Shown: positions 13,574-19,726, counted from the stretch's first letter. The stretch is DNA of 32,764 nucleotides from a virus (IMGVR_UViG_3300028819_000052:1-32764); one strand, 5' to 3'. Made by a program: numbers and translations. The notes: generated by a model from the letters alone, not told the origin.

Positions 13574-14203
13574 ATGGGCGAGATCACGAGACATCCGTTG
13601 TGCTGGCCGGACAATGTGGCCCGCCGCGCGCCGCAGCAACGCGGGGTGCCAAAGTTCGAGCCGAAAACTCTGCCGTTTTCCATTGGCTTCGTTCTGGCGG
13701 AGATCAATCGGCTGAACAATCGGCCGCATGACGCGGAGGACGATCGCGTGATCATCTCGCTCAACGTGCCGTTCAAGAAATCGGGCGGACGAATTGATGG
13801 GCCTGAACCGAAGGACCCGGCGGCCGCCGTTTATTTCAAACTGGATTTCATGCTGTCGGGAAAGAGGGTCGAGCGCCACGTGGTCCTCACGTGCGATCGC
13901 TGGATCAAGGTGTCGTGGAATCTCTACGCGATCGGGAAGGACATCGAGGCGCAGCGCGCACGGGAGCGTTGGGGTTGCACGAACATCGAGCAATCCTTCC
14001 GCGGTTACCTGGCCATTCCCGAGCGGACCGGCGGCGGCGCCTGGTGGGATATCCTGAAGGTGAATCCGGACGCCGGGCAAAAGGAAATTGAGACGGCGTT
14101 CAATCGGCTGGCCAAGGTCACGCATCCGGACGTGGGCGGCGATCACGAATCCTGGGTCCGGCTCAAAGAGGCCTACGACCAGGCGCTGGCGAGGTTCAAG
14201 TGA
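13574..14203 (+). CDS. J-domain (DnaJ-like) protein
   Basis: From the ATG at 13574 the protein has 209 residues. The C-terminal 55 residues are a J domain: WWDILKVNPDAGQKEIETAF, then NRLAKVTHPDVGGDHESWVR and KEAYDQAL, with the key HPD tripeptide intact. J domains stimulate the ATPase of DnaK/Hsp70. The N-terminal 150 residues (PKFEPKTLPFSIGFVLAEIN, DRVIISLNVPFKKSG, CDRWIKVSWNLYAIGKDIEA) are not recognised. In lambda-like phages, host DnaJ/DnaK remodel the replication complex, so a phage J-protein could serve replication; here that is inferred. The stop overlaps the next GTG start as GTGA. Confidence 0.75.
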   Translation: MGEITRHPLCWPDNVARRAPQQRGVPKFEPKTLPFSIGFVLAEINRLNNRPHDAEDDRVIISLNVPFKKSGGRIDGPEPKDPAAAVYFKLDFMLSGKRVERHVVLTCDRWIKVSWNLYAIGKDIEAQRARERWGCTNIEQSFRGYLAIPERTGGGAWWDILKVNPDAGQKEIETAFNRLAKVTHPDVGGDHESWVRLKEAYDQALARFK

Positions 14204-14409
14204 ATCCGCTTTGGTCAAAGGCCGACGTCGCGGCGGAGCGCGAGTATCGCTTCACCGAACGGCTCGGGCTGTTGTGCGGAGCGGACGCGGTCCCGCTCCA
14301 CCACTTCGCCGTCGAGCTCGCCGGCGCCGAGGTCCGGGCATGGGAACGGGAGATGGCGTTTGCGCCGGCTACTCCGGACCAAAAATCGGGGCAGATGACG
14401 ATGCTGTGA
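14200..14409 (+). CDS. Small hypothetical protein (69 residues)
   Basis: A GTG start overlaps the stop of the J-domain gene (GTGA), suggesting coupled translation. The protein reads MNPLWSKADVAAEREYRFTE, then RLGLLCGADAVPLHHFAVEL and a polar end. No family is recognised. It may be an accessory to the J-domain protein because of the tight coupling. Confidence 0.5.
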   Translation: MNPLWSKADVAAEREYRFTERLGLLCGADAVPLHHFAVELAGAEVRAWEREMAFAPATPDQKSGQMTML

Positions 14410-14425
14410 GACGCGGATTACACGG

Positions 14426-14659
14426 ATGAACACGGACTACAGGCATCAGGTGCACACGGGCAATGCGCTCGTGGACGCTTTTTTTGCGGAACTGGACGCG
14501 CGCCTGGCGCCAGGCGACACGCGCGTGAGTGACGCGCAAAAGATCCTGCTCCGCAAAGCGCGGCCGGAATTGGCGCGGGCCGCCCTGGCGGATCCGGATA
14601 ATTTCGCGCGCGAGTTCGGCGAGGCGATGCGGAGCCTGCAGGGGTTGGGCTGGGGGTAA
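14426..14659 (+). CDS. Small hypothetical protein (77 residues)
   Basis: The protein begins MNTDYRHQVHTGNALVDAFF, continues AELDARLAPGDTRVSDAQKI and ends in a short helix with GLGWG. The first codons come from a host-type 'acacggatgaacacgga' repeat at 14410-14447 that seems to have supplied the start codon. The family is not recognised. It ends the plus-strand block before the next candidate promoter. Confidence 0.5.
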   Translation: MNTDYRHQVHTGNALVDAFFAELDARLAPGDTRVSDAQKILLRKARPELARAALADPDNFAREFGEAMRSLQGLGWG

Positions 14660-14691
14660 TGAAACCCACTCTCCATCACGATAATTATGTG

Positions 14692-14742
14692 TTGACAATA
14701 TCCCCCAATCTACGAAACTGTCCCTGTCAGATGAAACTGACA
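14692..14742 (+). promoter_or_regulatory. Candidate promoter and operator for the accessory/cassette operon
   Basis: TTGACA lies at 14692-14697; the -10 at 17 bases (AAACTG) is poor. Downstream, TGTCAG and CTGACA (14725-14730 and 14737-14742) form a perfect inverted repeat with a six-base spacer. The 124-base gap is A+T-richer than its surroundings and precedes the gene block 14784-18625. Confidence 0.35.
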
Positions 14743-14783
14743 ATCGCCCCGGCGAATCCGGGAACAGACAACACTGAGACAAA

Positions 14784-15137
14784 ATGAAATTCAAACTTCT
14801 TACCGAACAAGCCCAGGACTGGACAGGCAAAGCCACGCCTGGCGCATGGAAACAGGCCGTGTCCTATCACGTCGAAGCAGCCGACGCAACCGCCGCACTG
14901 GCCATTTTCCGGCGTCAGATTCTCTGGCTGACTCCTGAAATGAATCTGCGGTGCGAGCCGGCGACCGGGCCCAGCCTCGGTGCTCAACTCTGGGAACCCT
15001 GTCAGCAGTGCGGTCAGGAGCCAAGCTACGCCCAGGCCAATGGCCATTTCTGCGCTGCATGTGCTGCGAAACACGACCATCCACGCATCTCAACCAGAAT
15101 CCCTTATCACTCGGTGGAACCCGACGAAAATGACTAA
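14784..15137 (+). CDS. Hypothetical protein with zinc-ribbon-like cysteines
   Basis: The 117-residue protein begins MKFKLLTEQAQDWTGKATPG. A CxxC pair (WEPCQQCGQEP) and a second pair (GHFCAACAAKHDH) lie at about residues 72-94 and probably bind zinc. The first 60 residues look like a small alpha/beta fold. It is the first gene after the TTGACA/inverted-repeat region and overlaps the next gene by eight bases. The function is unknown. Confidence 0.55.
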   Translation: MKFKLLTEQAQDWTGKATPGAWKQAVSYHVEAADATAALAIFRRQILWLTPEMNLRCEPATGPSLGAQLWEPCQQCGQEPSYAQANGHFCAACAAKHDHPRISTRIPYHSVEPDEND

Positions 15138-15540
15138 ATCAGAAATCTGGCGCCAGGCGCTCCGTGTGGCGATCAAATGTGAAAACGCCAACGCGGTCGA
15201 AATTTCTACCGCAATGGAGGCGATCGGCAAACGTTCGCCGATTGTTGAAGTGCGGGTTGCCCGCGCTCTTAGCAAGGCGATGGCGTATGGCGGCATGGAT
15301 CGTCTCAGCGAGGACGAAAAACAACTACTGATCGAAACCGTGGAGGACCTCAACAACCCCGCTGGCCGTCTGCCGACGGGAGATACCCCCGCTGGCGGAC
15401 ACATTCACTTGCGCGTTACGATGGAACGCAAAAACCGCTACGTGCGCGCAGCCAGGAAACGCAAAATGAAACTGAGCGAATGGATGACGGAGACGTGCGA
15501 CAACGCTCGAAGTGAACCACGACGGACCACTGACCTATGA
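15130..15540 (+). CDS. Hypothetical protein, possible C-terminal ribbon-helix-helix
   Basis: The ATG at 15130 overlaps the previous gene by eight bases and gives 136 residues. The N-terminal half is helical (TKSEIWRQALRVAIKCENAN, then VRVARALSKAMAYGGMDRL). After a glycine/proline linker (PAGRLPTGDTPAGGH), IHLRVTMERKNRYVRAARKR and KMKLSEWMTETCDNA give strand-helix-helix as in ribbon-helix-helix proteins. A DNA-binding role is likely but inferred. The stop overlaps the next start as ATGA. Confidence 0.55.
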   Translation: MTKSEIWRQALRVAIKCENANAVEISTAMEAIGKRSPIVEVRVARALSKAMAYGGMDRLSEDEKQLLIETVEDLNNPAGRLPTGDTPAGGHIHLRVTMERKNRYVRAARKRKMKLSEWMTETCDNARSEPRRTTDL

Positions 15541-15803
15541 ATGACCCGAACCCTACGGCAAAACTCGCGGGCAATCCCGGCGTTGGTTCCAGTGAGATTG
15601 TTCGGCGGCGCCGGTCGCAAGGCGAACTGATCAATGGACTGAAGCAGTTCATGGCCGGCGAAACGTATCGCACATTGGATGCTATCGAGCAATCCCGGCT
15701 CAACCGCGTGCTCGATGCGATGACGCGAAAGGCTCGCCACGCAGGCCTGAAGCCGCCGACCAAGCTCAGCGACCGGAGGCGAAATGAGACACGAGATATT
15801 TGA
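15537..15803 (+). CDS. Hypothetical protein (88 residues), C-terminus running into a half attC
   Basis: The protein begins MNDPNPTAKLAGNPGVGSSE and has a basic helical core (LINGLKQFMAGETYRTLDAI, then SRLNRVLDAMTRKARHAG). The last residues (PPTKLSDRRRNETRDI) are encoded by a 20-bp stretch identical to the left half of the attC site after the next gene. It overlaps the following start by 20 bases. The protein end may therefore have been remodelled by recombination. The function is not recognised. Confidence 0.5.
   Translation: MNDPNPTAKLAGNPGVGSSEIVRRRRSQGELINGLKQFMAGETYRTLDAIEQSRLNRVLDAMTRKARHAGLKPPTKLSDRRRNETRDI
15757..15776 (+). repeat. Half attC (R''/L'' side only) at the left edge of the cassette array
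   Basis: The 20 bases CGACCAAGCTCAGCGACCGG are identical to 16023-16042 in the first full attC. No matching L'/R' half follows, so this is a truncated or recombined site. Confidence 0.55.
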
Positions 15804-16050
15804 TGAACGGGGCGCGTTGTCCTACAAAGTGAACGATGGACAACCGGAGAGCAAGCCTCCGGTTCGTCTGCAGCGCGTGGTTCTGCCGCAACCGGACGAA
15901 CCGTGTCCTCTGTGCGAAGCTAAGGGCCGTCGCATAATTCTGACTTTTGAATACGATCCGCAGTACATCGAAGTTGAGTGCTGTGATTGTCTGGGAACAG
16001 GACGTCGCCCGGTGCGGCAGAACGACCAAGCTCAGCGACCGGGACGCTGA
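15784..16050 (+). CDS. Cassette gene 1: zinc-finger protein (88 residues)
   Basis: The protein contains CPLCEAKGRR and CCDCLGTGRRP (about residues 41-75), two CxxC-type pairs with G-x-G as in DnaJ-type zinc fingers, so zinc binding is likely. The N-terminus (MRHEIFDERGALSYKVNDGQ) is unassigned. The stop lies inside the attC that follows, as is usual for integron cassette genes. A related zinc-binding segment occurs in many small phage proteins. The biological role is unknown. Confidence 0.55.
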   Translation: MRHEIFDERGALSYKVNDGQPESKPPVRLQRVVLPQPDEPCPLCEAKGRRIILTFEYDPQYIEVECCDCLGTGRRPVRQNDQAQRPGR

Positions 16051-16103
16051 GCTAAGCATTAAACCCGCGGCGAAACCCGGTTCGCTGCAGCGCATGGTTA
16101 GGA
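16017..16103 (+). other. Integron attC-like site 1
   Basis: R'' GCAGAAC (16017-16023), L'' GCTCAGCGA (16030-16038), inner stem CCGGG...CCCGG, L' TTCGCTGCAGCG (16081-16092) and R' GTTAGGA (16097-16103). L'' and L' pair with extra unpaired bases, the hallmark of attC. It lies at the end of one gene and five bases before the next ATG. Confidence 0.7.
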
Positions 16104-16107
16104 CATT

Positions 16108-16326
16108 ATGAAATCAAACTTCTCGCTCTGGGGACCGCAAGAGATCAATGGGGTCAGGCGGTGGGGTGTGAACGAAAAGCGACTCGGCGGAACCTATACA
16201 GCCGGGCCGCACAATGGTTTTGATAACCGGGCCGATGCGGTCCGACTGCTGGCGGAAAAACGGCAAGAGGAACGCGACCGAGAGGAAGAACTTGCATACT
16301 CAAGAGCCAATCGCGCGAGGTCCTAA
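16108..16326 (+). CDS. Cassette gene 2: small protein (72 residues)
   Basis: The protein reads MKSNFSLWGPQEINGVRRWG, then VNEKRLGGTYTAGPHNGFDN and a charged helix (LLAEKRQEERDREEELAYSR). It starts five bases after attC-like site 1 and stops at the R'' box of site 2, so it fills a single-gene cassette exactly. The first half is beta-rich. I recognise no family. Confidence 0.55.
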   Translation: MKSNFSLWGPQEINGVRRWGVNEKRLGGTYTAGPHNGFDNRADAVRLLAEKRQEERDREEELAYSRANRARS

Positions 16327-16427
16327 CGATAAAGCTGACCGACCCGGATGAGCGCCGCCCAAACTCTGCTATTTCCAGAAGCCGCTGACCGGCGCTCATC
16401 CGGGTTCGGTCCAGCGCCTTGTTCGGC
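16321..16427 (+). other. Integron attC-like site 2
   Basis: R'' TCCTAAC (16321-16327), L'' AGCTGACCGA, a perfect 16-bp stem (16342-16357 with 16390-16405, ACCCGGATGAGCGCCG and its complement), L' TTCGGTCCAGCG and R' GTTCGGC (16421-16427). This is the clearest of the four sites. Confidence 0.8.
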
Positions 16428-16431
16428 TTCT

Positions 16432-16941
16432 GTGCTGGACGCTTGCTGCGGGAGTCGGATGTTCTGGTTCGACCGCAAAGACCCGCGCGCGCTGTTCGTG
16501 GACATCCGCCGCGAAACCTATCTGGCCGCTGACTGCTCGGTGAAAAACGGTGAGCGTGAAATAGTCGTCAATCCCGACATCCTAGCCGATTTCACGGCGC
16601 TCCCGTTTCCAGACAATCACTTCTGGCACGTCATCTTCGACCCGCCGCACATCCAGAGAAACGGCGACACGAGCTGGATTCTCAAAAAATATGGAGTGCT
16701 CCGTGGAAACTGGCGCGAGATGATAAGCAAGGGCTTCGGTGAATGCTTCCGCGTCCTACGTCCGAACGGCACGCTTGTTTTCAAGTGGAACGAGGACGAG
16801 GTGAGCGTGAAAGAAATCCTCGCGCTGACTGCCGAAAAGCCGCTCTACGGCAGCCGCTACGGGAAGCACTTCAAATCACACTGGATCGTGTTCCAGAAGC
16901 CGAACGCAAAGCTCACCGACGCCGGGCCAGAGACGCTATGA
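16432..16941 (+). CDS. Cassette gene 3: SAM-dependent methyltransferase
   Basis: From the GTG at 16432 the protein has 169 residues and begins directly with VLDACCGSRMFWFDRKDPRA, the SAM-binding motif I region. Then come LFVDIRRETY, DFTALPFPDNHFWHVIFDPP (motif IV, DPPH) and FRVLRPNGTLVFKWNEDE. This is a class I methyltransferase, probably acting on DNA, RNA or a small molecule; the substrate is not clear. An in-frame ATG at 16348 lies inside the preceding attC and would add 28 residues encoded by it. The gene ends inside attC-like site 3. Confidence 0.75.
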   Translation: MLDACCGSRMFWFDRKDPRALFVDIRRETYLAADCSVKNGEREIVVNPDILADFTALPFPDNHFWHVIFDPPHIQRNGDTSWILKKYGVLRGNWREMISKGFGECFRVLRPNGTLVFKWNEDEVSVKEILALTAEKPLYGSRYGKHFKSHWIVFQKPNAKLTDAGPETL

Positions 16942-16990
16942 CTTCAACTCAAAACGCATCCCCGGCGTTCGGTGCAGCGCAATGTTCTAC
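16899..16990 (+). other. Integron attC-like site 3
   Basis: R'' GCCGAAC (16899-16905), L'' GCTCACCGA, stem CGCCGGG...CCCGGCG, L' TTCGGTGCAGCGC and R' GTTCTAC (16984-16990, imperfect). It overlaps the end of the methyltransferase gene and the start of the next frame. Confidence 0.7.
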
Positions 16991-17732
16991 CGCGCACATT
17001 GTCGCTCTCTCCGGCGGCAAGGACTCGACCGCTATGGCTCTCCGACTTGCTGAGTCTGAACCACGCGACTACAGCTACGTCGTGACGCCAACAGGCCAAG
17101 AACTGCCGGAAATGCAGGAGCATTGGAAGCGGCTGTCGTGTCTGCTTGGTAGGAAACTCGTGAAACTCCAAGGGCCAACGATGGAAGAACTGGTGATGAA
17201 ATGGAACGCGCTTCCGAACTGGCGAATGCGTTGGTGTACCAAGGAGATCAAAATTAAGCCCTTCATGTCGTATGTCTCGGCGATGGTGCCAGCGGTCGTT
17301 TACATTGGATTGCGCGCCGATGAAGTCGGGGAAGACGCACGAGAAGGAACAAACTGGAAGGGTGTCGAGGGAGTAACGCAAGACTCCCCTCTCGTCCGAT
17401 GGGGCTGGGGTATCTCTCGCGTGATCCAATATCTCAGTGACTGCGGCGTTGCCATTCCAGAGCGCACCGATTGCGATATGTGCTTTTTCCAACGAGTGTC
17501 CGAATGGTGGCGGCTCTGGCATCTGCACCGGGAGAGATTCGAGAAAGCGGCAGAATGGGAAACAATAACCGGCCACACGTTGCGAACCGAGAAGCCTGGT
17601 CCGTGGCCAACCAGCCTGCGCGAACTTGGAAAACGATTTGAGGCGGGATACGTCCCCAAGGGCGCAGACCAGCTAAACATGCGATTCGACATTGCGGAGC
17701 GGAAAACCATGTGTGCCTGGTGTGCGCGGTAG
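16938..17732 (+). CDS. Cassette gene 4: PAPS reductase-like (PP-loop) protein
   Basis: The protein carries the PP-loop motif SGGKDST in HIVALSGGKDSTAMALRLAE, then YVVTPTGQELPEMQEHW, WCTKEIKIKP, a YIGLRADE segment and a C-terminal cysteine-rich part (CDMCFFQ and CAWCAR). This matches the phosphoadenosine phosphosulfate reductase/DndC-like ATP-pyrophosphatase superfamily; cysteines may bind metal. Phage members of this family are common and their substrate is unsettled; DNA or tRNA sulfur chemistry is possible. The ATG at 16938 overlaps the previous stop as ATGA and lies in attC site 3, so about 20 residues are attC-encoded; the homologous part starts near HIVAL. The stop lies in site 4. Confidence 0.75.
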   Translation: MTSTQNASPAFGAAQCSTAHIVALSGGKDSTAMALRLAESEPRDYSYVVTPTGQELPEMQEHWKRLSCLLGRKLVKLQGPTMEELVMKWNALPNWRMRWCTKEIKIKPFMSYVSAMVPAVVYIGLRADEVGEDAREGTNWKGVEGVTQDSPLVRWGWGISRVIQYLSDCGVAIPERTDCDMCFFQRVSEWWRLWHLHRERFEKAAEWETITGHTLRTEKPGPWPTSLRELGKRFEAGYVPKGADQLNMRFDIAERKTMCAWCAR

Positions 17733-17819
17733 AACGCTCCGGATCAGCGACCCGGCGCATCGCGGCCATGACTTCGACCGAGACGGCTCCGCCGGGTTCG
17801 CTGCATCCGGTGGTTGGGC
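17729..17819 (+). other. Integron attC-like site 4
   Basis: R'' GTAGAAC (17729-17735), L'' GATCAGCGA, stem CCCGGCG...CGCCGGG, L' TTCGCTGCATC and a canonical R' GTTGGGC (17813-17819). The 91-bp site starts at the stop codon of the previous gene; the next ATG follows 24 bases after it. Confidence 0.75.
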
Positions 17820-17843
17820 GGACAACATTGCAAAGACTGACCT

Positions 17844-18269
17844 ATGCCTTACGAGGGTAACGCAAGCGACGGGAAACATTACTGGCTCACACCTCCGGAT
17901 CTCATGGAGATGTTGCGAGCGGAGTTCGCATTCGACTTTGACCCGTGCCCGTATCCCAGGCCGGACGGATTCGACGGGCTGACTGTCGAATGGGGGCAAT
18001 CAAATTTCGTGAACCCGCCTTTCAAGGGGCCAACCGCATGGGTGCGGAAAGCCATTGCCGAGCGGCAGAAAGGCAAGCGCGTCGTGTTCGTGTTTCCGGT
18101 GGACAAATGGGTGCTGATGATGCTCGAAGCGGGCGCGAGGGTGCGCAATCTCCGGGACGTGCGTTGGTGCTCAATTGAAGATGGGCAACCGGGAAAAGGA
18201 ACTGGGCGACATATCGCTTGCTTCGTTCTGGATCCAGCAAGCGAGAGTCCGCCCAACACTAGAATATGA
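17844..18269 (+). CDS. Cassette gene 5: phage Dam-like DNA N6-adenine methyltransferase
   Basis: The 141-residue protein matches the short phage DNA N-6-adenine methyltransferase family (Pfam Dam-type PF05869): HYWLTPPDLMEMLRAEFAFD, FDPCPYP, NFVNPPFKGPTAWVRKAI (NPPF catalytic motif) and RVVFVFPVDKW. It would methylate adenines in DNA, commonly to protect phage DNA or alter regulation. It starts 24 bases after attC site 4. Its last residues (SPPNTRI) come from a GCCCAAC R''-like box, so the attC expected after it is present only as a remnant. Confidence 0.8.
   Translation: MPYEGNASDGKHYWLTPPDLMEMLRAEFAFDFDPCPYPRPDGFDGLTVEWGQSNFVNPPFKGPTAWVRKAIAERQKGKRVVFVFPVDKWVLMMLEAGARVRNLRDVRWCSIEDGQPGKGTGRHIACFVLDPASESPPNTRI
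18251..18257 (+). other. attC R'' remnant at the right edge of the cassette array
   Basis: GCCCAAC fits the R'' consensus (RYYYAAC), but no L'', L' or R' follows, so the array ends here. Confidence 0.4.
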
Positions 18270-18625
18270 GTAGCCGCGTACAGTCCGGAAAATTATTTGC
18301 CAATCGCAAGGCTCGACGCGAACGGATGTTGCGGAAATTGGCGAACATGCGCGCAGCAAAAGCTCGGCTCCGACAGGAACGGATTGCCGCCGGCTTGCTC
18401 GATCGCGAACCGAAACTGGTGCGCTGGTTCCCGCTCGAACTCGGCGTGCGCGACAAGGCCTCCGGCGAGGTCGCCTGGACGGACCTGCGCTCGATCCGCG
18501 ACGCCGCCCGCCGGCTGGGCGTCGTGTTGAAATTTTATCAGCCCGGCCTGCCTGCGCCGCCTCCTGTTCCCTCTGTTCAAAAGCCCCGCTGGGGCTACAC
18601 TGCGCCGGACGGGGCGCTGCTCTGA
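18266..18625 (+). CDS. Hypothetical basic protein (119 residues)
   Basis: The start overlaps the methyltransferase stop as ATGA. The N-terminal 45 residues are a basic helix (ANRKARRERMLRKLANMRAA, KARLRQERIAAG). The middle (LVRWFPLELGVRDKASGEVA, then LRSIRDAARRLGVVLKFYQP) looks folded. The last 20 residues include segments from a half mini-repeat (18553-18573). The family is unknown; it is the last plus-strand gene before the convergent boundary. Confidence 0.5.
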   Translation: MSSRVQSGKLFANRKARRERMLRKLANMRAAKARLRQERIAAGLLDREPKLVRWFPLELGVRDKASGEVAWTDLRSIRDAARRLGVVLKFYQPGLPAPPPVPSVQKPRWGYTAPDGALL

Positions 18626-18763
18626 GCGGAGGTCACGCGACTTCCTCCGCGCTCGGAGGGCGTCCGCAAATGCGCGCGGGTGACAGCCGCACAAACCAAA
18701 AAGCCCTGCTGACGCGGTGCTGGAGGTCGTGGACCCCCGCGCGCGCACAACCTTACGGGTGGC

Positions 18764-18871
18764 ACAGGCGACTCGCCTGTTATCATCGGCGACTCGCCGA
18801 TGATTTGTGGCGCGTGCGGTGCCTCATGCTTTTGGGCGAGTCGCCCAAAAGATCGGGCGGGTCGCCCGATC
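18764..18871. terminator. Four-hairpin cluster at the convergent gene boundary
   Basis: Perfect palindromes at 18764-18780, 18782-18804, 18829-18851 and 18851-18871 share the GGCGASTCGCC core with different arms. They lie between the plus-strand end (18625) and the minus-strand end (18877). CTTTTGGGCGAGTCGCCCAAAAG (18829-18851) has T- and A-rich ends and could terminate in both directions. The terminator role is inferred. Confidence 0.45.
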
Positions 18872-18876
18872 TACCC

Positions 18877-18972
18877 TCAATACTTCGTGGTATCGTCCGG
18901 GAGGCCGTGGAGGATCAGCGCCGCCAGAAAACCAAACGCGATGATTGCGGGGATGATCCAGGCTTCGTTCAT
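18877..18972 (-). CDS. Tiny membrane protein (31 residues)
   Basis: The peptide reads MNEAWIIPAIIAFGFLAALI, then LHGLPDDTTKY. It is one hydrophobic span with a short polar tail. The ATG overlaps the stop of the upstream gene as ATGA, which supports it as a real last gene of the late operon. The function is unknown; it could be part of the lysis set. Confidence 0.5.
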   Translation of the reverse strand: MNEAWIIPAIIAFGFLAALILHGLPDDTTKY

Positions 18973-19163
18973 TGGGTGAGGTAGAAAAGCAGGAGGCACA
19001 CTATCCAGTTGCGCAGGCGCATTTGGCGGGCTGTGTATTCGATCAGGTCCCGCGGGTCGTAGGGGCGGAGGGTGGGCAGTTTAATTTTTACAGGAGGAAA
19101 CAGAGAGAACGGAGATCGAGCCTCTGTTGGCTCCGTTTGCTCCTGTTCAGATTCTCCGGTCAT
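18969..19163 (-). CDS. Small protein with C-terminal membrane segment (64 residues)
   Basis: The C-terminal half (LRPYDPRDLIEYTARQMRLR, then NWIVCLLLFYLTQ) has a basic helix followed by a hydrophobic end that could insert into the membrane. The N-terminal half (EQEQTEPTEARSPFSLFPPV) is encoded by a mini-repeat at 19090-19146. Both ends overlap neighbours by four bases. The original start may have lain closer to the conserved part. The function is unknown. Confidence 0.45.
   Translation of the reverse strand: MTGESEQEQTEPTEARSPFSLFPPVKIKLPTLRPYDPRDLIEYTARQMRLRNWIVCLLLFYLTQ
19090..19146. repeat. AACAGGAG...CTCCTGTT inverted-repeat element
   Basis: This copy encodes the N-terminal half of the 18969-19163 gene. 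Confidence 0.7.
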
Positions 19164-19402
19164 TTGGCGGCGTCGTCCTCGATCGGGGGCAATGGGCTTT
19201 GCTTCAAGTAACTCATCGCGCCAAAAAATCCGGAGGCCAGGAACACGGCGATGAGTTGCTTGAGGTCGAGCGCGGCGATCGGCACACCCACGGAATCGGC
19301 CAGCGCAATGCCCGCGCCGGCCGTCACGGCCGTCGCGCCGCCGGTGATGAAGTGCGCCAGCAATGCGCGCAGCCAGTCGCGGGTGGATTTGGGGAGGGCC
19401 AT
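19160..19402 (-). CDS. Holin-like membrane protein (80 residues)
   Basis: The protein has a basic N-terminus (MALPKSTRDWLRALLAHFIT), an alanine/glycine-rich membrane segment (GGATAVTAGAGIALADSVGV), a second span (LKQLIAVFLASGFFGAMSYL) and a charged C-terminal tail (PIEDDAAK). Two spans, about 80 residues and a late-operon position match phage holins, which form the inner-membrane lesion at lysis. The stop overlaps the next start. No endolysin was found beside it, so holin remains a shape-based call. Confidence 0.55.
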   Translation of the reverse strand: MALPKSTRDWLRALLAHFITGGATAVTAGAGIALADSVGVPIAALDLKQLIAVFLASGFFGAMSYLKQSPLPPIEDDAAK

Positions 19403-19441
19403 AGTGCAGTGATCAGTAATCAGTGGGGGCAGTGATCAGTG
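19402..19441. repeat. CAGTGATCAGTAATCAGT-type tandem repeat
   Basis: Short tandem copies of CAGTRATCAGT fill this gene boundary. Other arrays lie at 27299-27352, 29704-29757, 29878-29896 and 30082-30172. Confidence 0.7.
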
Positions 19442-19726
19442 GGGAACGGCGCTGAGGATCGCGGCGACGTGCCGGAGGATCTCCACGGTGTTCGTGCTCG
19501 AGCTGTTCTCGGTCAGGCCGGCCAGCGTCAGGCCCTGGGTTTTGTCCGTGGTGCTGGCGCGGAGTTTGGCCAGGTCCGAGTGCGCATCCCAAAAAGTGGT
19601 CACGGCGATTTTGGTGACGCGCTGCGTCCCGTCGGGCGCGGTCTCCACCTGGCGACTCGAGAGATGCGCGCAGCCGCTTGCGGCCGCGAACAGGCTCAAG
19701 AGACACAAAAGAGAAGTTCGCTTCAT
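19436..19726 (-). CDS. Small lipoprotein (96 residues)
   Basis: The N-terminus MKRTSLLCLLSLFAAASGCA is a lipoprotein signal: basic start, hydrophobic stretch and a lipobox ending in A-S-G-C, with Cys19 as the lipidated residue. The mature part (HLSSRQVETAPDGTQRVTKI and on) is polar. Located between two holin-like proteins, it resembles the outer-membrane spanin (Rz1-like) position, but it is longer than Rz1 and lacks a proline-rich stretch. An alternative is an exclusion lipoprotein. Confidence 0.55.
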   Translation of the reverse strand: MKRTSLLCLLSLFAAASGCAHLSSRQVETAPDGTQRVTKIAVTTFWDAHSDLAKLRASTTDKTQGLTLAGLTENSSSTNTVEILRHVAAILSAVPH

